From NCBI GenBank assembly GCA_046541355.1, contig JBKHDM010000007.1, positions 1 through 52,324 of the forward strand: a stretch of DNA of 52,324 nt, written 5' to 3'. The position numbers were made by a program, and so were the translations under genes. Shown here in pieces: positions 23,392 through 32,042 of this stretch. The notes under the pieces were generated by a model, which was given only the letters and a program-made list of their open reading frames with translations, was not told the DNA's origin and ran no database searches. Origin of the DNA: CAYZHV01 sp046541355 (GTDB lineage Bacteria; Spirochaetota; Spirochaetia; DSM-27196; Alkalispirochaetaceae). Within the stretch, counting starts at the first letter, position 1; the number at the start of each line of letters is the position of its first letter.

Positions 23392-24629
23392 GCACCGAAG
23401 ATCTGGTATACCCGCTCGAGGGCGTCAAAGAAACGGTCGATCTCGGCTGTCGTATTGTAGAGATAGAAGGAAGCTCTCACGGTGCCGGAGATACCGAAAA
23501 AGTCCATAAGGGGCTGGGCACAGTGAAAGCCCGTGCGAACGGCGATCCCCTGCTGGTCGAGGAGACTCCCGACGTCGTGGGCGTGAACCCCTTCGATGTT
23601 AAAGGAGAACATACCTCCCCGCCGGCTGCTATCCCCCTTGCCGTAGGACGTGATCCACGGCACATCCTCGGCCCGGCGATCGGTGTAGGCGATGAGCTGC
23701 TGCTCGTGCTCCTCGATCCGCTCGAGCCCGACCTCAGCAAGGAACTCGACGGCCTTGCCGAAAGCCATAACACCTGCGATGTTGGGCGTTCCCGCCTCAA
23801 ACTTCTCCGGAAGCCGGGCGTAGGTGGAGTACTCCTTGTAGACGCGGTCGATCATGTCCCCACCGTAGAGAAAGGGGGGCATAGCCTCGAGAAGCTCCTT
23901 TTTTGCGTAAAGGACACCGACTCCCGTGGGGCCGCACATCTTGTGTCCCGAAAAGGCGAGGAAGTCGCAGTCGAGCTCCTGCACGTCAACCGGGGCGTGG
24001 GAGGCGTACTGGGCGCCATCTATGAGCACCTTCGCTCCAACGGCGTGAGCAGCTTCGATGATCCGCCTGATCGGGGGCCTGAAGCCGGTTACGTTTGACA
24101 TGCCGCTTATCGCGACGAACCGGGTTTTCGGGGTAATGGTCTGGTCCACCGCCTCGGCGGTGATACTCCCCTCCGGGGTGAGGGGTATGAACTTGAGGAG
24201 GGCGCCGGTCACCTTGGCTACCTCCTGCCAGGGAACGAGGTTGGAGTGGTGCTCGAGCTCGCTTGTAACGATCTCGTCTCCCTCCTTGAGAAAAACCCTG
24301 CCCCAGGAGTAGGCGACGGTGTTGATCGACTCCGTCGTGCCCCGGGTAAAGATCACCTCGCCATCTTCGTTTACGTTCAGCAGCGACTTGACCGCGTCCC
24401 GGGCGCGATCGTAACTGACCGTAGCCTGCTCGGAAAGCTCGTAGAGACCACGGTGGATGTTTGCACTCAGCTCCTGATAGTAGCGTAGCTCCTCGTCTAT
24501 GACCTGCTGCGGCTTAAGTGAGGTGGCGCCGTTGTCGAAATAGATGAGCGGCTTGCCCCGCATTGATCGTTCGAGGACCGGGAACTCCTTGCGATAGGAG
24601 GAAAGGTCTGTCACTGCGATATTGCTCAT
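23388..24629 (-). CDS. sufS: Cysteine desulfurase SufS
   Basis: 413 aa, normal for group II desulfurases. PLP-enzyme blocks: YFDNGATSLKPQQVI, LEHHSNLVPWQ, GAQYASHAPVDVQELDCDFLAFSGHKMCGPTGVGVLY (PLP Lys in SGHK), and the active-site Cys in RTGFHCAQPLMDFF. It removes sulfur from cysteine as a persulfide for Fe-S cluster assembly through SufU, encoded immediately downstream. An inverted repeat overlaps its predicted -35 box, suggesting a repressor. Confidence 0.96.
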   Translation of the reverse strand: MSNIAVTDLSSYRKEFPVLERSMRGKPLIYFDNGATSLKPQQVIDEELRYYQELSANIHRGLYELSEQATVSYDRARDAVKSLLNVNEDGEVIFTRGTTESINTVAYSWGRVFLKEGDEIVTSELEHHSNLVPWQEVAKVTGALLKFIPLTPEGSITAEAVDQTITPKTRFVAISGMSNVTGFRPPIRRIIEAAHAVGAKVLIDGAQYASHAPVDVQELDCDFLAFSGHKMCGPTGVGVLYAKKELLEAMPPFLYGGDMIDRVYKEYSTYARLPEKFEAGTPNIAGVMAFGKAVEFLAEVGLERIEEHEQQLIAYTDRRAEDVPWITSYGKGDSSRRGGMFSFNIEGVHAHDVGSLLDQQGIAVRTGFHCAQPLMDFFGISGTVRASFYLYNTTAEIDRFFDALERVYQIFGA

Positions 24630-24655
24630 AATCTTTGCTACCCCTCAGTGCATAC

Positions 24656-24686
24656 AGATTAGCAAGGGTTGACTCGGAAGGTCAAC
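24656..24686 (-). promoter_or_regulatory. sufS promoter with overlapping inverted repeat
   Basis: On the minus strand TTGACC (24685-24680), 18 bp, TAATCT (24661-24656). The -35 box lies in one arm of the inverted repeat GTTGAC-N7-GTCAAC (24668-24686), a candidate operator for an unidentified repressor. Confidence 0.45.
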
Positions 24687-24692
24687 AAATCC

Positions 24693-24778
24693 GCCCCGCT
24701 TCCGGAGGCGGGGCTCGCGGGGGAGAGTGGAAAATACCGTTAGCTGATATGGCGAGGGCCGCCCCATATGGACGGCCC
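24693..24778 (-). terminator. Two hairpins between sodA and sufS
   Basis: Hairpin A is 24756-24778 (GGGCCG stem, 11-nt loop). Hairpin B is 24693-24714 (7-bp stem GCCCCGC, then GGATTTGTT on the minus strand). Both lie downstream of sodA and upstream of the sufS promoter; either could end the sodA transcript. Neither has a strong T tract. Confidence 0.4.
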
Positions 24779-24877
24779 CCGTCTGAACTCTACTCTCTCA
24801 TCTCCCCACGCGCTTCTCTGCAGATTCTTTGCAGAATTCCGTCGGCCCGGCGCAGGGAACCCGGTGGAGGGGAAGCG

Positions 24878-25486
24878 TTACCTCGCCTGGGCGTAGTTTT
24901 TTGCTACCGCGTCCCAGTCTACCACGTTCCACCACTCGGAGATGTAGTCGGCCCGCTTGTTCTGATACTTCAGGTAGTAGGCGTGCTCCCAGACGTCGAG
25001 ACCAAGGATCGGGGTGAGTCCGTCCATATACGGGCTGTCCTGGTTCGCCGTACTCGTTACCTGAAGCTTTCCGGAACCGTCGACCACGAGCCACGCCCAG
25101 CCGCTTCCGAAGCGGCCGGTAGCCGCAGTTGCGAACTGTTTCTTGAACTCCTCAAAGGAACCAAACGTCTTGTTGATCTCCTCGGCAAGCTCCCCGGTGG
25201 GCTCTCCACCACCGTTTTTGCCCATTACCGTCCAGAAGAGGGCGTGGTTCGCGTGACCGCCGCCGAACTTTTGTACCGCGGGCTTGAGGCTCTCTTCGAC
25301 AGAGCTGAAGGTTTTGAGAAGGTCGACAACATCCATCTTCTCGTAGTCGGTGCCTTCCACAGCCGCATTGAGCTTGCTTACATAGCCCGCGTGATGCTTG
25401 TCATGATGGATCCGCATCGTCTGCTCATCGATGTACGGCTCAAGGGCGTCATAGGGATAGGGAAGGTCTGGTGTTGTAAATGCCAT
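24878..25486 (-). CDS. sodA: Superoxide dismutase, manganese-type
   Basis: 202 aa. Metal ligands: His in MRIHHDKHHAGYV, His in GGGHANHALFWTVM, and Asp and His in GLDVWEHAYYLKYQN. TANQDSP carries Gln at the place typical of Mn enzymes; Fe enzymes usually have the active-site Gln elsewhere. There is no signal peptide, so it removes superoxide in the cytoplasm. The start is the ATG at 25486 with GGAGGAG; the longer frame has no site. It has its own promoter at 25528-25557. An oxidative-stress enzyme next to suf genes fits an organism that meets oxygen. Confidence 0.97.
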   Translation of the reverse strand: MAFTTPDLPYPYDALEPYIDEQTMRIHHDKHHAGYVSKLNAAVEGTDYEKMDVVDLLKTFSSVEESLKPAVQKFGGGHANHALFWTVMGKNGGGEPTGELAEEINKTFGSFEEFKKQFATAATGRFGSGWAWLVVDGSGKLQVTSTANQDSPYMDGLTPILGLDVWEHAYYLKYQNKRADYISEWWNVVDWDAVAKNYAQAR

Positions 25487-25527
25487 TATTGCTCCTCCGT
25501 CTGTTTTTGAGGTGATCTTACCTGCTA

Positions 25528-25557
25528 AATATACACACCCTAGGCGCAAATCGGCAA
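25528..25557 (-). promoter_or_regulatory. sodA promoter
   Basis: Minus strand: TTGCCG (25557-25552), 18 bp, TATATT (25533-25528), which matches TATAAT at five of six positions. About 40 nt of leader precede the ATG. Confidence 0.5.
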
Positions 25558-25600
25558 AGAGTGCGTATCCCTTCGGCGGTGAGTAGTGGGGGGGGAGGCG

Positions 25601-26611
25601 TTAGCGGAGGTCGAGGTAGAACTCATCCCCCGGCATCGCCCCGCCGATGGACCGGGGATTGAAGTCGAACAGAACCTGCAGATACTCCTCGATCGCCTCC
25701 CGGGAGTCCGTCGCGCTCTCATAGCGGATGTTGAGCCGGGGAATAGCCGCCTCGGTTACCTCAGCCGGCAGTCCGATCCCCGCCTGCTCGACAAGCACCC
25801 CCGTCTCGACCGGGTCGCTGATCGCAAAGAGCAGGGACTCCTCTATCCGGTCGAGGAGGAGCGCAAACGACTCGGGGTTGGCCTGAGCTACGGAGCGGCG
25901 GGCGAGAAATACCGTCTGCGGGTAGGACTCCTCGCTGCCCACAGCCTCCTGCCAGGCGCTCTGGAAGTCCAGGAGTATGCGCATATCCGGGTTTCGCTGG
26001 GTCACCTGGGTCACAAAGGGCTCGGGCAGGAGGACGAGATCAATCTCACCCGAGGCGGCGAGCTGGGAGAGCTCGACCTGTCCGTAGGAGTAGTCGATGG
26101 TGAGATCACCGTCGGGGTCAAGCCCCTCCCGGGCGAGAAAGTACCGCAGCAGTACATCCGGAGTCGCCCCTCGCCCGATCGTATAGACCGTGCGCCCGGC
26201 GAGATCCGAAAAGCTTCGGGGCCCGTCCTCCGGACCGACCAGGTACATGAGCCCCCAGAGATTGGTGCCCGCCACGGCGACGTCCGCATCCCTGTTATAC
26301 AGCTGAGCGGCGAGGTTTGTCGGGAGGGCAACCAGATCCGCCTCGCCTGAGAGAATACGGGAGACCGCGAGATCCGGTGAGCCCACCAGCTCCCATTCGA
26401 CCTCCACCCCCTCGGCAATGGTGCTCTCCTGCATCGCCTCGGCAAGCCCCACAGCCGTCGGCCCCCGAAGCGAGACTACCGAGTAGCTCACCTCCTCGGG
26501 CTCGAAAACCGGTGGTTGCTCCTGCTCCTGTATCCCGGTGGCAAAGAGGGGCATGCCCCCCGGGAGGATGAGAAAGGTAAGAACTATATAGCGAAGATAG
26601 GTAAAGCGCAT
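25601..26611 (-). CDS. Periplasmic substrate-binding protein, NMT1/SsuA-like, no transporter partner
   Basis: 336 aa from the ATG at 26611 (AGAAGGAG upstream). Signal peptide MRFTYLRYIVLTFLILPGGMPLFATG, with no lipobox Cys, so it is probably free in the periplasm. The body follows the two-lobed pattern of the NMT1/SsuA/TauA family: LRGPTAVGLAEAM, EADLVALPTNLAAQLYN, FSDLAGRTVYTIGRGATPDVLLRYFLAREGLDPD, and GEIDLVLLPEPFVTQV. Such proteins deliver sulfonates, pyrimidine precursors or similar to an ABC permease, but no matching permease or ATPase is nearby. It lies 25 bp after the flavoprotein gene. Confidence 0.82.
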   Translation of the reverse strand: MRFTYLRYIVLTFLILPGGMPLFATGIQEQEQPPVFEPEEVSYSVVSLRGPTAVGLAEAMQESTIAEGVEVEWELVGSPDLAVSRILSGEADLVALPTNLAAQLYNRDADVAVAGTNLWGLMYLVGPEDGPRSFSDLAGRTVYTIGRGATPDVLLRYFLAREGLDPDGDLTIDYSYGQVELSQLAASGEIDLVLLPEPFVTQVTQRNPDMRILLDFQSAWQEAVGSEESYPQTVFLARRSVAQANPESFALLLDRIEESLLFAISDPVETGVLVEQAGIGLPAEVTEAAIPRLNIRYESATDSREAIEEYLQVLFDFNPRSIGGAMPGDEFYLDLR

Positions 26612-26636
26612 GGACAGGCTCCTTCTGTTATCCCGG

Positions 26637-27839
26637 TCAGACGAACTCGAAGTTGCGGTGGACCGTCTCACGGTCCCACCGTTCCCGGACCGCCTGCTCG
26701 AAGCTCTTTGCCCGGTCCCGGTCGTTTACCGAGACCACGCCGTCGAGCAAACCGTCGCGAAAGTAGAGGGCCCAGTACCGGTTCGCGGTCTCATACTCCT
26801 CGCTGTCCACCTCCAGGGGATCTGCCGGTTTGTTGATGGAAAAAAAGTAGTGGTCGAAGATTTCCGCCTTGAGACGAAAGGGGGGCGCCTCGTTTCGCTG
26901 CTCCTCTCCCGCCATGTTCCGCCCGGCGATCATCCCCTGGTACTCCGCCTCGTGCCATAGCCGGGTGATACGACCCCCGGGATGCTCCGCCGCGTCTCCC
27001 GCACTCAGGACATCCGGAGCGCTGGTGCGCAGGTACTCATCCACTTTGATACCCCGTCCGGTTTCCAGGCCTCCTCGGATTGCGAGGGTGAGACGTGGCT
27101 GAACTCCGATACAGATCACAACCATATCAAAGGTGCTCGAGCGCCGCAGCAACTGCACCTCCATCCGGTGCTGCTTGTTCTCCTCAAAGGAGAGGATCTC
27201 CTCCTGGAACTCCAGCTTGATCCCCCGCCGAGTGAGAAGCTCCTCGAGGATCTCCGACGCCCGGAGGCTGAGCTGTTTCGGAATGAGCTGAGCGGTTGCC
27301 CCGATGAGGGTAACCTCCTTGCCCATCGCGGCGAGCTCCGAGGCGATCTCCACGCTGAGAATTCCCATGCCCGAGACGAGAACCGACTTCGCTCTGCCCG
27401 CGCCCTTGACCAGGCGCTCCCCATCCCTCGCGTCCCGTACCACGTAGAAGGAGTCGGACTCGTGGGGACGGACCACCTTGGGAAACATCGGCTCGCTCCC
27501 CGGCGCGAGGAGGAGCTTTCCATACGTTACCGAACTGTTGTCACCGAAGGAGACGGTCTTCGAGGCAGGGTCGAGGCCGGTGGCGGTCCTGTCCACGAGG
27601 AGGTCGATACCTTGCTCCTGGTACCACTGCTCAGGGTAGAGCAGAAACTGATCCCGCTGGTAACCGGTGCGCAGATGTTTGGAGATCTTGGTGCGCTTGT
27701 ATGGGAGGCGATCCTCGCCATTGACCAGAAGAACCGACATGCCCGGCTTCAGTTCCTTTATCGTCAGTGCAGCAGTGACGCCGGCTATGCCCGCGCCGAT
27801 AATAACAGCGTCGTAGTACTCCTTGATCGTCGAGCCCAT
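26637..27839 (-). CDS. FAD-dependent pyridine-nucleotide oxidoreductase
   Basis: 400 aa from the ATG at 27839; a TTG four codons upstream is possible, and neither start has a good ribosome binding site. FAD site: AVIIGAGIAGVTAALTIKEL. NAD(P)H site: VSGMGILSVEIASELAAMGKEVTLI. Second FAD motif: VLSAGDAAEHPG. There is no CxxC redox disulfide, so it resembles rubredoxin/ferredoxin reductases and NADH oxidase/nitrite-reductase small flavoproteins (NirB-like N-terminus) rather than disulfide reductases. The electron acceptor is unknown; no rubredoxin or ferredoxin gene is adjacent. Confidence 0.88.
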   Translation of the reverse strand: MGSTIKEYYDAVIIGAGIAGVTAALTIKELKPGMSVLLVNGEDRLPYKRTKISKHLRTGYQRDQFLLYPEQWYQEQGIDLLVDRTATGLDPASKTVSFGDNSSVTYGKLLLAPGSEPMFPKVVRPHESDSFYVVRDARDGERLVKGAGRAKSVLVSGMGILSVEIASELAAMGKEVTLIGATAQLIPKQLSLRASEILEELLTRRGIKLEFQEEILSFEENKQHRMEVQLLRRSSTFDMVVICIGVQPRLTLAIRGGLETGRGIKVDEYLRTSAPDVLSAGDAAEHPGGRITRLWHEAEYQGMIAGRNMAGEEQRNEAPPFRLKAEIFDHYFFSINKPADPLEVDSEEYETANRYWALYFRDGLLDGVVSVNDRDRAKSFEQAVRERWDRETVHRNFEFV

Positions 27840-27902
27840 AGCGACGCTCAATGTAGCACAGTGAATCGTGATCCCGCAACCAAATAGTGGTGCCGCCCCG
27901 GC

Positions 27903-29168
27903 TCAGAAGCTCTCGCTGAAGGGTCGGGTGAGATAGACAAGCCGGTCGTAGATCCGGCCGAGCAAGGTGTCCTCGGGAGCCTCCTCGGCGGTAACCAGAG
28001 GCCGTGAGAGGATCTCGGTGCCCCTGAGGGTGTAGGCGATCCTCCCCACTCTCCTGCCTGCCTCCAGGGGAGCCCAGAGGTGGTCGGGCACCGTGTAGAC
28101 GCCCTCGAGAAACTCCCCCTCCCCCACCGGGAGAGAAACCGCCGTCGCCGGGCCCGGGCTGAGATCGACCCTCTCCTTCGGGCTTCCGTAAACCCTCAAG
28201 GGCTCGAGGGGGGGTGCGGCAGGCTCGATCAGCTCGAATCGGTGATAGCCGAAATCAAACAGTTCCCGCGCCTCCCTGCTGCGGCGCTCCCCCCCCTCGA
28301 TGTGGTTCTCCCCGGGAACGCCGAGGAGCACCGCCACCAGCCGTCTGCCGTCGCGCTCGGCGGTGGCCACGAGATTGTACTTGGACGCTTCGATATAGCC
28401 GGTCTTGAAGCCGTCGGCCCCGGAATACTCCTCGAGGAGGAGATTGCGGTTCAACTGGGTGATCGATGAGGGCCGCTGACCGGAAAGAGAGCTCCCGGAC
28501 CGGGGGTAGGTAAAGCTCGGGAGAGCGAAGAAGTCGAGAATCCCGGGGTGTCTGCGAATGAGATACTCCGCGAAGTCCGCAAGCTCCCGGGCAGTCGATC
28601 GGTTCTCAGGGCTCAACCCCGCCGGATCGTGGAAGGTGAGGGTCCGGTAGCCGAGACGTCGTGCCTCCCGGTTCATCTCAGCCACGAAACTCTCCACACT
28701 CCCTTCGAGGAGGATGGAGACCGCCACGGCGGCGTCGTTTCCCGAGGTTACCCCGAGGCCGTAGAGCAGCTCCTCACCGCTGACCTCCTGACCGGGACCG
28801 AGAAACATCAGGGAGGAGCCGGGCGCCTGGTTCTGCGCCCAGGCAGCCTCGGGTACCGGAAAGCGGCTGGTCAGAGAAAACCTCCCCTCCTCCGCGGCGA
28901 GAAGGGCGAGGTGCACGGTCATGAGCTTTGTAAGGGAGGCGGGGGGTATGACCCGGTCCGGCTCCTTCTCGTAGAGTACAACGCCGCTTTCAGCGTCCAG
29001 GAGGAGCGCGCTCACCGCCGAGAGCTCAACGGGAAGCTCCGGCCCCCATTCGGCGAGCCACTCAGGCCGCCGCGGCAGGCTTTCTCCCGGGCGCTCCTGG
29101 GCAACGGAGAGAGGGGTGACAAGGATGAGGAGAGGGAGGAGGAGGAAGAAGATACGGGGGAACCTCAC
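27903..29168 (-). CDS. dacA: D-alanyl-D-alanine carboxypeptidase (penicillin-binding protein 5/6 type)
   Basis: 421 aa. Signal peptide (FFLLLPLLILVTPLSVA), then the serine peptidase motifs SLTK (nucleophile Ser), SGN and KTG in the correct order and spacing. The C-terminal beta-rich domain after about residue 290 follows, ending in YDRLVYLTRPFSESF, possibly amphipathic. It trims the terminal D-Ala from peptidoglycan stem peptides. Its start overlaps the YhhQ-like gene by 4 bp, so it is part of the long minus-strand run that begins at the BMP gene. Confidence 0.93.
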   Translation of the reverse strand: MRFPRIFFLLLPLLILVTPLSVAQERPGESLPRRPEWLAEWGPELPVELSAVSALLLDAESGVVLYEKEPDRVIPPASLTKLMTVHLALLAAEEGRFSLTSRFPVPEAAWAQNQAPGSSLMFLGPGQEVSGEELLYGLGVTSGNDAAVAVSILLEGSVESFVAEMNREARRLGYRTLTFHDPAGLSPENRSTARELADFAEYLIRRHPGILDFFALPSFTYPRSGSSLSGQRPSSITQLNRNLLLEEYSGADGFKTGYIEASKYNLVATAERDGRRLVAVLLGVPGENHIEGGERRSREARELFDFGYHRFELIEPAAPPLEPLRVYGSPKERVDLSPGPATAVSLPVGEGEFLEGVYTVPDHLWAPLEAGRRVGRIAYTLRGTEILSRPLVTAEEAPEDTLLGRIYDRLVYLTRPFSESF

Positions 29169-29989
29169 GACTCCCTCTCCTCCCCGGAGGAGCGAGGCTC
29201 TTCGGAGGCGAGGGAGGACTCCTCACCGCCCGCCTCCCCCGCACCATCCCCGGGCTGCGCAACAGCCCCATCATCCCCGGCACCGGTTGCGGCGCGCTTC
29301 TCCCTCGCCCGGTGGGAAAAAGAGGCGATGTAGACAAAGGGGGTGTCGGCCACCGCGACGATCAGCTTGAGGAGATAGGTGGTGAAAACGATCTCGAAAA
29401 GGACGCTCCCGGAGAAAACGCCCCAGAATGCCCCAAGAGTAAAGACCAGGGAGTCGATGAGCTGGCTCACAAGGGTGCTGAGATTGTTACGCACCCAGAT
29501 GAGCTTCCGGCTGGGAAAGCGTCTCTTCCAGAACTCGTAGGCCCAGATGTCATGGGCCTGGGAGACCAGATAGGCGGCGAGACTCGCCGCGGTGATCCTC
29601 GGAAGGAGCGAGAAGATCTCGGTCAAGGCGGAGTGGGCAAAATCTGATTCCGCCGGCTCGAACAGGAGTGCCAGGTTCATAAAGAGCGTGACCGCGAGGA
29701 TCCCGACAAAGCCAAAGGCGACACCCCTCGAGGCGCTCCGTTTCCCGTGGTTCTCCGAGAGGATGTCGGTTGCAAGGAAACTCCCGGCATACACGATGTT
29801 GCCGAGGGTGGCGGTCAAGCCGAACAGCTCGATCGTCTTCAAGACCTGAATGTTCGCGATAATCGCGGCGATCGGGACCCAGACGTAGACGCCGGTCTCC
29901 CCGAAAACGATGTAGAGGGTGATAATTACCAGAAAGTTGGCAACCAGCAGGATGAGCCAGAGGCCCTCGTTGCTAAAGAAGAACTCCAT
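29165..29989 (-). CDS. Queuosine-precursor transporter family protein (YhhQ/VUT)
   Basis: 274 aa with about six membrane helices. The family pattern is clear: ANIQVLKTIELFGLTATLGNIVYAGSFLATDILSENHG near the N-terminus, and AHDIWAYEFWKRRFP with WVRNNLSTLVSQLIDSLVFTLGAFWG later. E. coli YhhQ imports queuosine precursors. The last about 45 residues are an added Gly/Glu/Ser-rich tail absent from typical members. The ATG is formed from the TAA stop of the permease gene (TAATG), and the stop overlaps dacA, so all are read together. Confidence 0.9.
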   Translation of the reverse strand: MEFFFSNEGLWLILLVANFLVIITLYIVFGETGVYVWVPIAAIIANIQVLKTIELFGLTATLGNIVYAGSFLATDILSENHGKRSASRGVAFGFVGILAVTLFMNLALLFEPAESDFAHSALTEIFSLLPRITAASLAAYLVSQAHDIWAYEFWKRRFPSRKLIWVRNNLSTLVSQLIDSLVFTLGAFWGVFSGSVLFEIVFTTYLLKLIVAVADTPFVYIASFSHRAREKRAATGAGDDGAVAQPGDGAGEAGGEESSLASEEPRSSGEERES

Positions 29990-30924
29990 TACCCTTGCCC
30001 GCTCTCAAACGGCTGTCCGTCCGCGGCAGGGGCGTTCTGCCTGCCCACAAAGGCCACGAGGGCGATCAGGGTCACCACGTAGGGCAGAGTAGCGAGTAGT
30101 TCCGAGGGCAGGACAAAGTCGGTTCCTCCGAGAAGGACCACAAACGCCTGGGCGGCCCCGAAGAGGAGACAGGCGACCATAGCGCCCTGGGGTCTCCACT
30201 TTCCGAAGATCATCGCGGCAAGGGCGATGTAGCCCTGTCCGGAAATGAGGGTCGGCATGAACCGGGAGACCACGGCGATACTCAGCGAAGCGCCGCCGAA
30301 GCCCGCGAGGACACCGGAGGAAATAACAGCGAAGTAGCGGACCCGGTAGACGTTAATGCCGAGGCTGTCCGCCGCCTCCGGATGCTCCCCCACCGACCGG
30401 ATCCGCAGACCGAGGCGGGTCTTGTAGAGGAAAAACCAGACCACCCCGACCATCGCAAAGGCGATAAAGACCGTGGCGTACTGGTTGAGGATGAGATCGG
30501 AGAAGGAGTTCCGCGGAAAGAGCCCGTTGAGGGGGCGGGGCATCTTGTCGTCGAGGGAGAGGGGAATCGTCTGGGTTGCGCCGTCAAAAAAGAGGCGGCT
30601 GAGAAACAGGGCGAGTCCCCCGCCGAGAAAGTTCATAGCGATGCCGCTTACTATCTGGTTCGCCTGGAAGGTAACCGTGGCGATACCGTGGAGGACGGCG
30701 AGCAGCCCCCCGGCGAGACCAGCGGCAAGAAAGCCGACCCAGGCGCTTTGGAAGTAAAACCCGGCGGTTGCACCCATGAAGGCGCCGATGACCATCATCC
30801 CCTCGAGTCCGATGTTGATGACCCCGGCGTTCTCGGTAATCGTACCCCCGAGGGCGGCGAATATGAGGGGGGTCGCATACATGACCGTGGTACCGAGAAG
30901 AAAGGCGAGATCGAGTGAGCTCAT
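29989..30924 (-). CDS. ABC importer permease, BMP/nucleoside type (second)
   Basis: 311 aa, about nine to ten membrane helices. AGVINIGLEGMMVIGAFMGA, LHGIATVTFQANQIVSGIAMNFLGGG and LRIRSVGEHPEAADSLGINVYRVRYFAVISSGVLAGFGGASLS are signatures of the BmpA-associated permease family (YufQ/NupQ, PnrE type). It forms the membrane channel with the other permease. It begins in an ATGA overlap with that gene and ends in a TAATG overlap with the YhhQ-like gene. Confidence 0.93.
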   Translation of the reverse strand: MSSLDLAFLLGTTVMYATPLIFAALGGTITENAGVINIGLEGMMVIGAFMGATAGFYFQSAWVGFLAAGLAGGLLAVLHGIATVTFQANQIVSGIAMNFLGGGLALFLSRLFFDGATQTIPLSLDDKMPRPLNGLFPRNSFSDLILNQYATVFIAFAMVGVVWFFLYKTRLGLRIRSVGEHPEAADSLGINVYRVRYFAVISSGVLAGFGGASLSIAVVSRFMPTLISGQGYIALAAMIFGKWRPQGAMVACLLFGAAQAFVVLLGGTDFVLPSELLATLPYVVTLIALVAFVGRQNAPAADGQPFESGQG

Positions 30925-32042
30925 GATTCTCCTCCACTCCTGCCTTTACGCAGGGCGAGCATAAGGCGAAGGAACTTCGGCATTGCGACAAAGAAGATAA
31001 TCGTGCCGATGACGATACTTATAACCTCGGTCGGTGCGCCGAGGTCCCGCTGTATGCTCGTACCCCCGTACTGCAAACCGCCGAACAACAACCCCGCGAG
31101 GATACATCCGAGGGAGGTGCTGCCTCCTATCAGGGCAACGGCGATACCGTCGAAACCGTAGCCCTCCATCACCGCGAGCCTCGAGACGGCCTGGGAAACT
31201 CCGGTAACGTGGATAGCACCGGCAAGGCCTGCGAGCATGCCGGCGATCGCCATCGACTTGAACATCGAGGCGGGAACATGTATCCCTCCAAACTCCGCTG
31301 CATCACGGCTGTGGCCCACCGCCCGCAGCTCGTAGCCGAGGGTGCTTCGGTAGAGGACAAACCACATGAACACCCCGAGGAGTATGGCGATGAGGATCCC
31401 GAGGTTGACCGGCGCCCGGAAGATGTCGGCGAGCCAGGGGTAAGCGTCGTAGAACTCCCGCCACTGAGGAGGATCCGCCTTGAGGCGGGCAAAGAAGTCG
31501 ATCCGGGCGGACATCAGAATCTTGTGGGTCGACTCGCTCTCCGGCCGCACGAGGGCGGGGAGGCTTGTAAAGTAGTTGTTGAGGTAGAGGGCGATCCAGT
31601 TGAGCATGATCGTCACGATAACCTCGTGGATGCCGAACTTCGCTTTGAGGAACCCGGCAATACCACCCCAGATCGCCCCGGCGGCCATGGCAAAGAGAAA
31701 AACAACGATGACGTGGATTACCGGGGGCAAGGCGATGTGGTATCCGACAACCGCGGCGGTGAGGGCTCCGAGAATAAACTGCCCCTCCGCCCCGATGTTG
31801 AACAGGCCGGTCCGAAAGGCGAAGGAGACCGACAGGCCGGTGATAATGATCGGTGTCGCCTGGATAATAACCCTCGCCACGTAGCGGGGGCGACCAAAGA
31901 TGCCCTGCAGAAGGCTCCAGTACGCCTCAAAGGGGTTGTACCCCGCCACGGCGAGGACGATGGCGCCGACAATGAGGCCGAGGACCACCGATATCAGGGT
32001 AAGGGTGAGCTGATTCGAGGCGAGGGTTCGCTGTTCACTCAT
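30921..32042 (-). CDS. ABC importer permease, BMP/nucleoside type (first)
   Basis: 373 aa, eight to ten membrane helices. Family signatures: FRTGLFNIGAEGQFILGAL, KAKFGIHEVIVTIMLNWIALYLNNYF, YELRAVGHSRDAAEFGGIHVPASMFKSMAIAGMLAGLAGA and GYGFDGIAVALIGGS. It is the longer of the two permeases (YufP/NupP, PnrD type). Its ATG lies 8 bp inside the ATPase gene, and its stop overlaps the next permease, so the subunits are made in step. Confidence 0.93.
   Translation of the reverse strand: MSEQRTLASNQLTLTLISVVLGLIVGAIVLAVAGYNPFEAYWSLLQGIFGRPRYVARVIIQATPIIITGLSVSFAFRTGLFNIGAEGQFILGALTAAVVGYHIALPPVIHVIVVFLFAMAAGAIWGGIAGFLKAKFGIHEVIVTIMLNWIALYLNNYFTSLPALVRPESESTHKILMSARIDFFARLKADPPQWREFYDAYPWLADIFRAPVNLGILIAILLGVFMWFVLYRSTLGYELRAVGHSRDAAEFGGIHVPASMFKSMAIAGMLAGLAGAIHVTGVSQAVSRLAVMEGYGFDGIAVALIGGSTSLGCILAGLLFGGLQYGGTSIQRDLGAPTEVISIVIGTIIFFVAMPKFLRLMLALRKGRSGGES

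Noticed and set aside
25586..26350. 254-codon plus-strand frame
   Set aside because: Antisense to the substrate-binding protein gene; a shadow frame.
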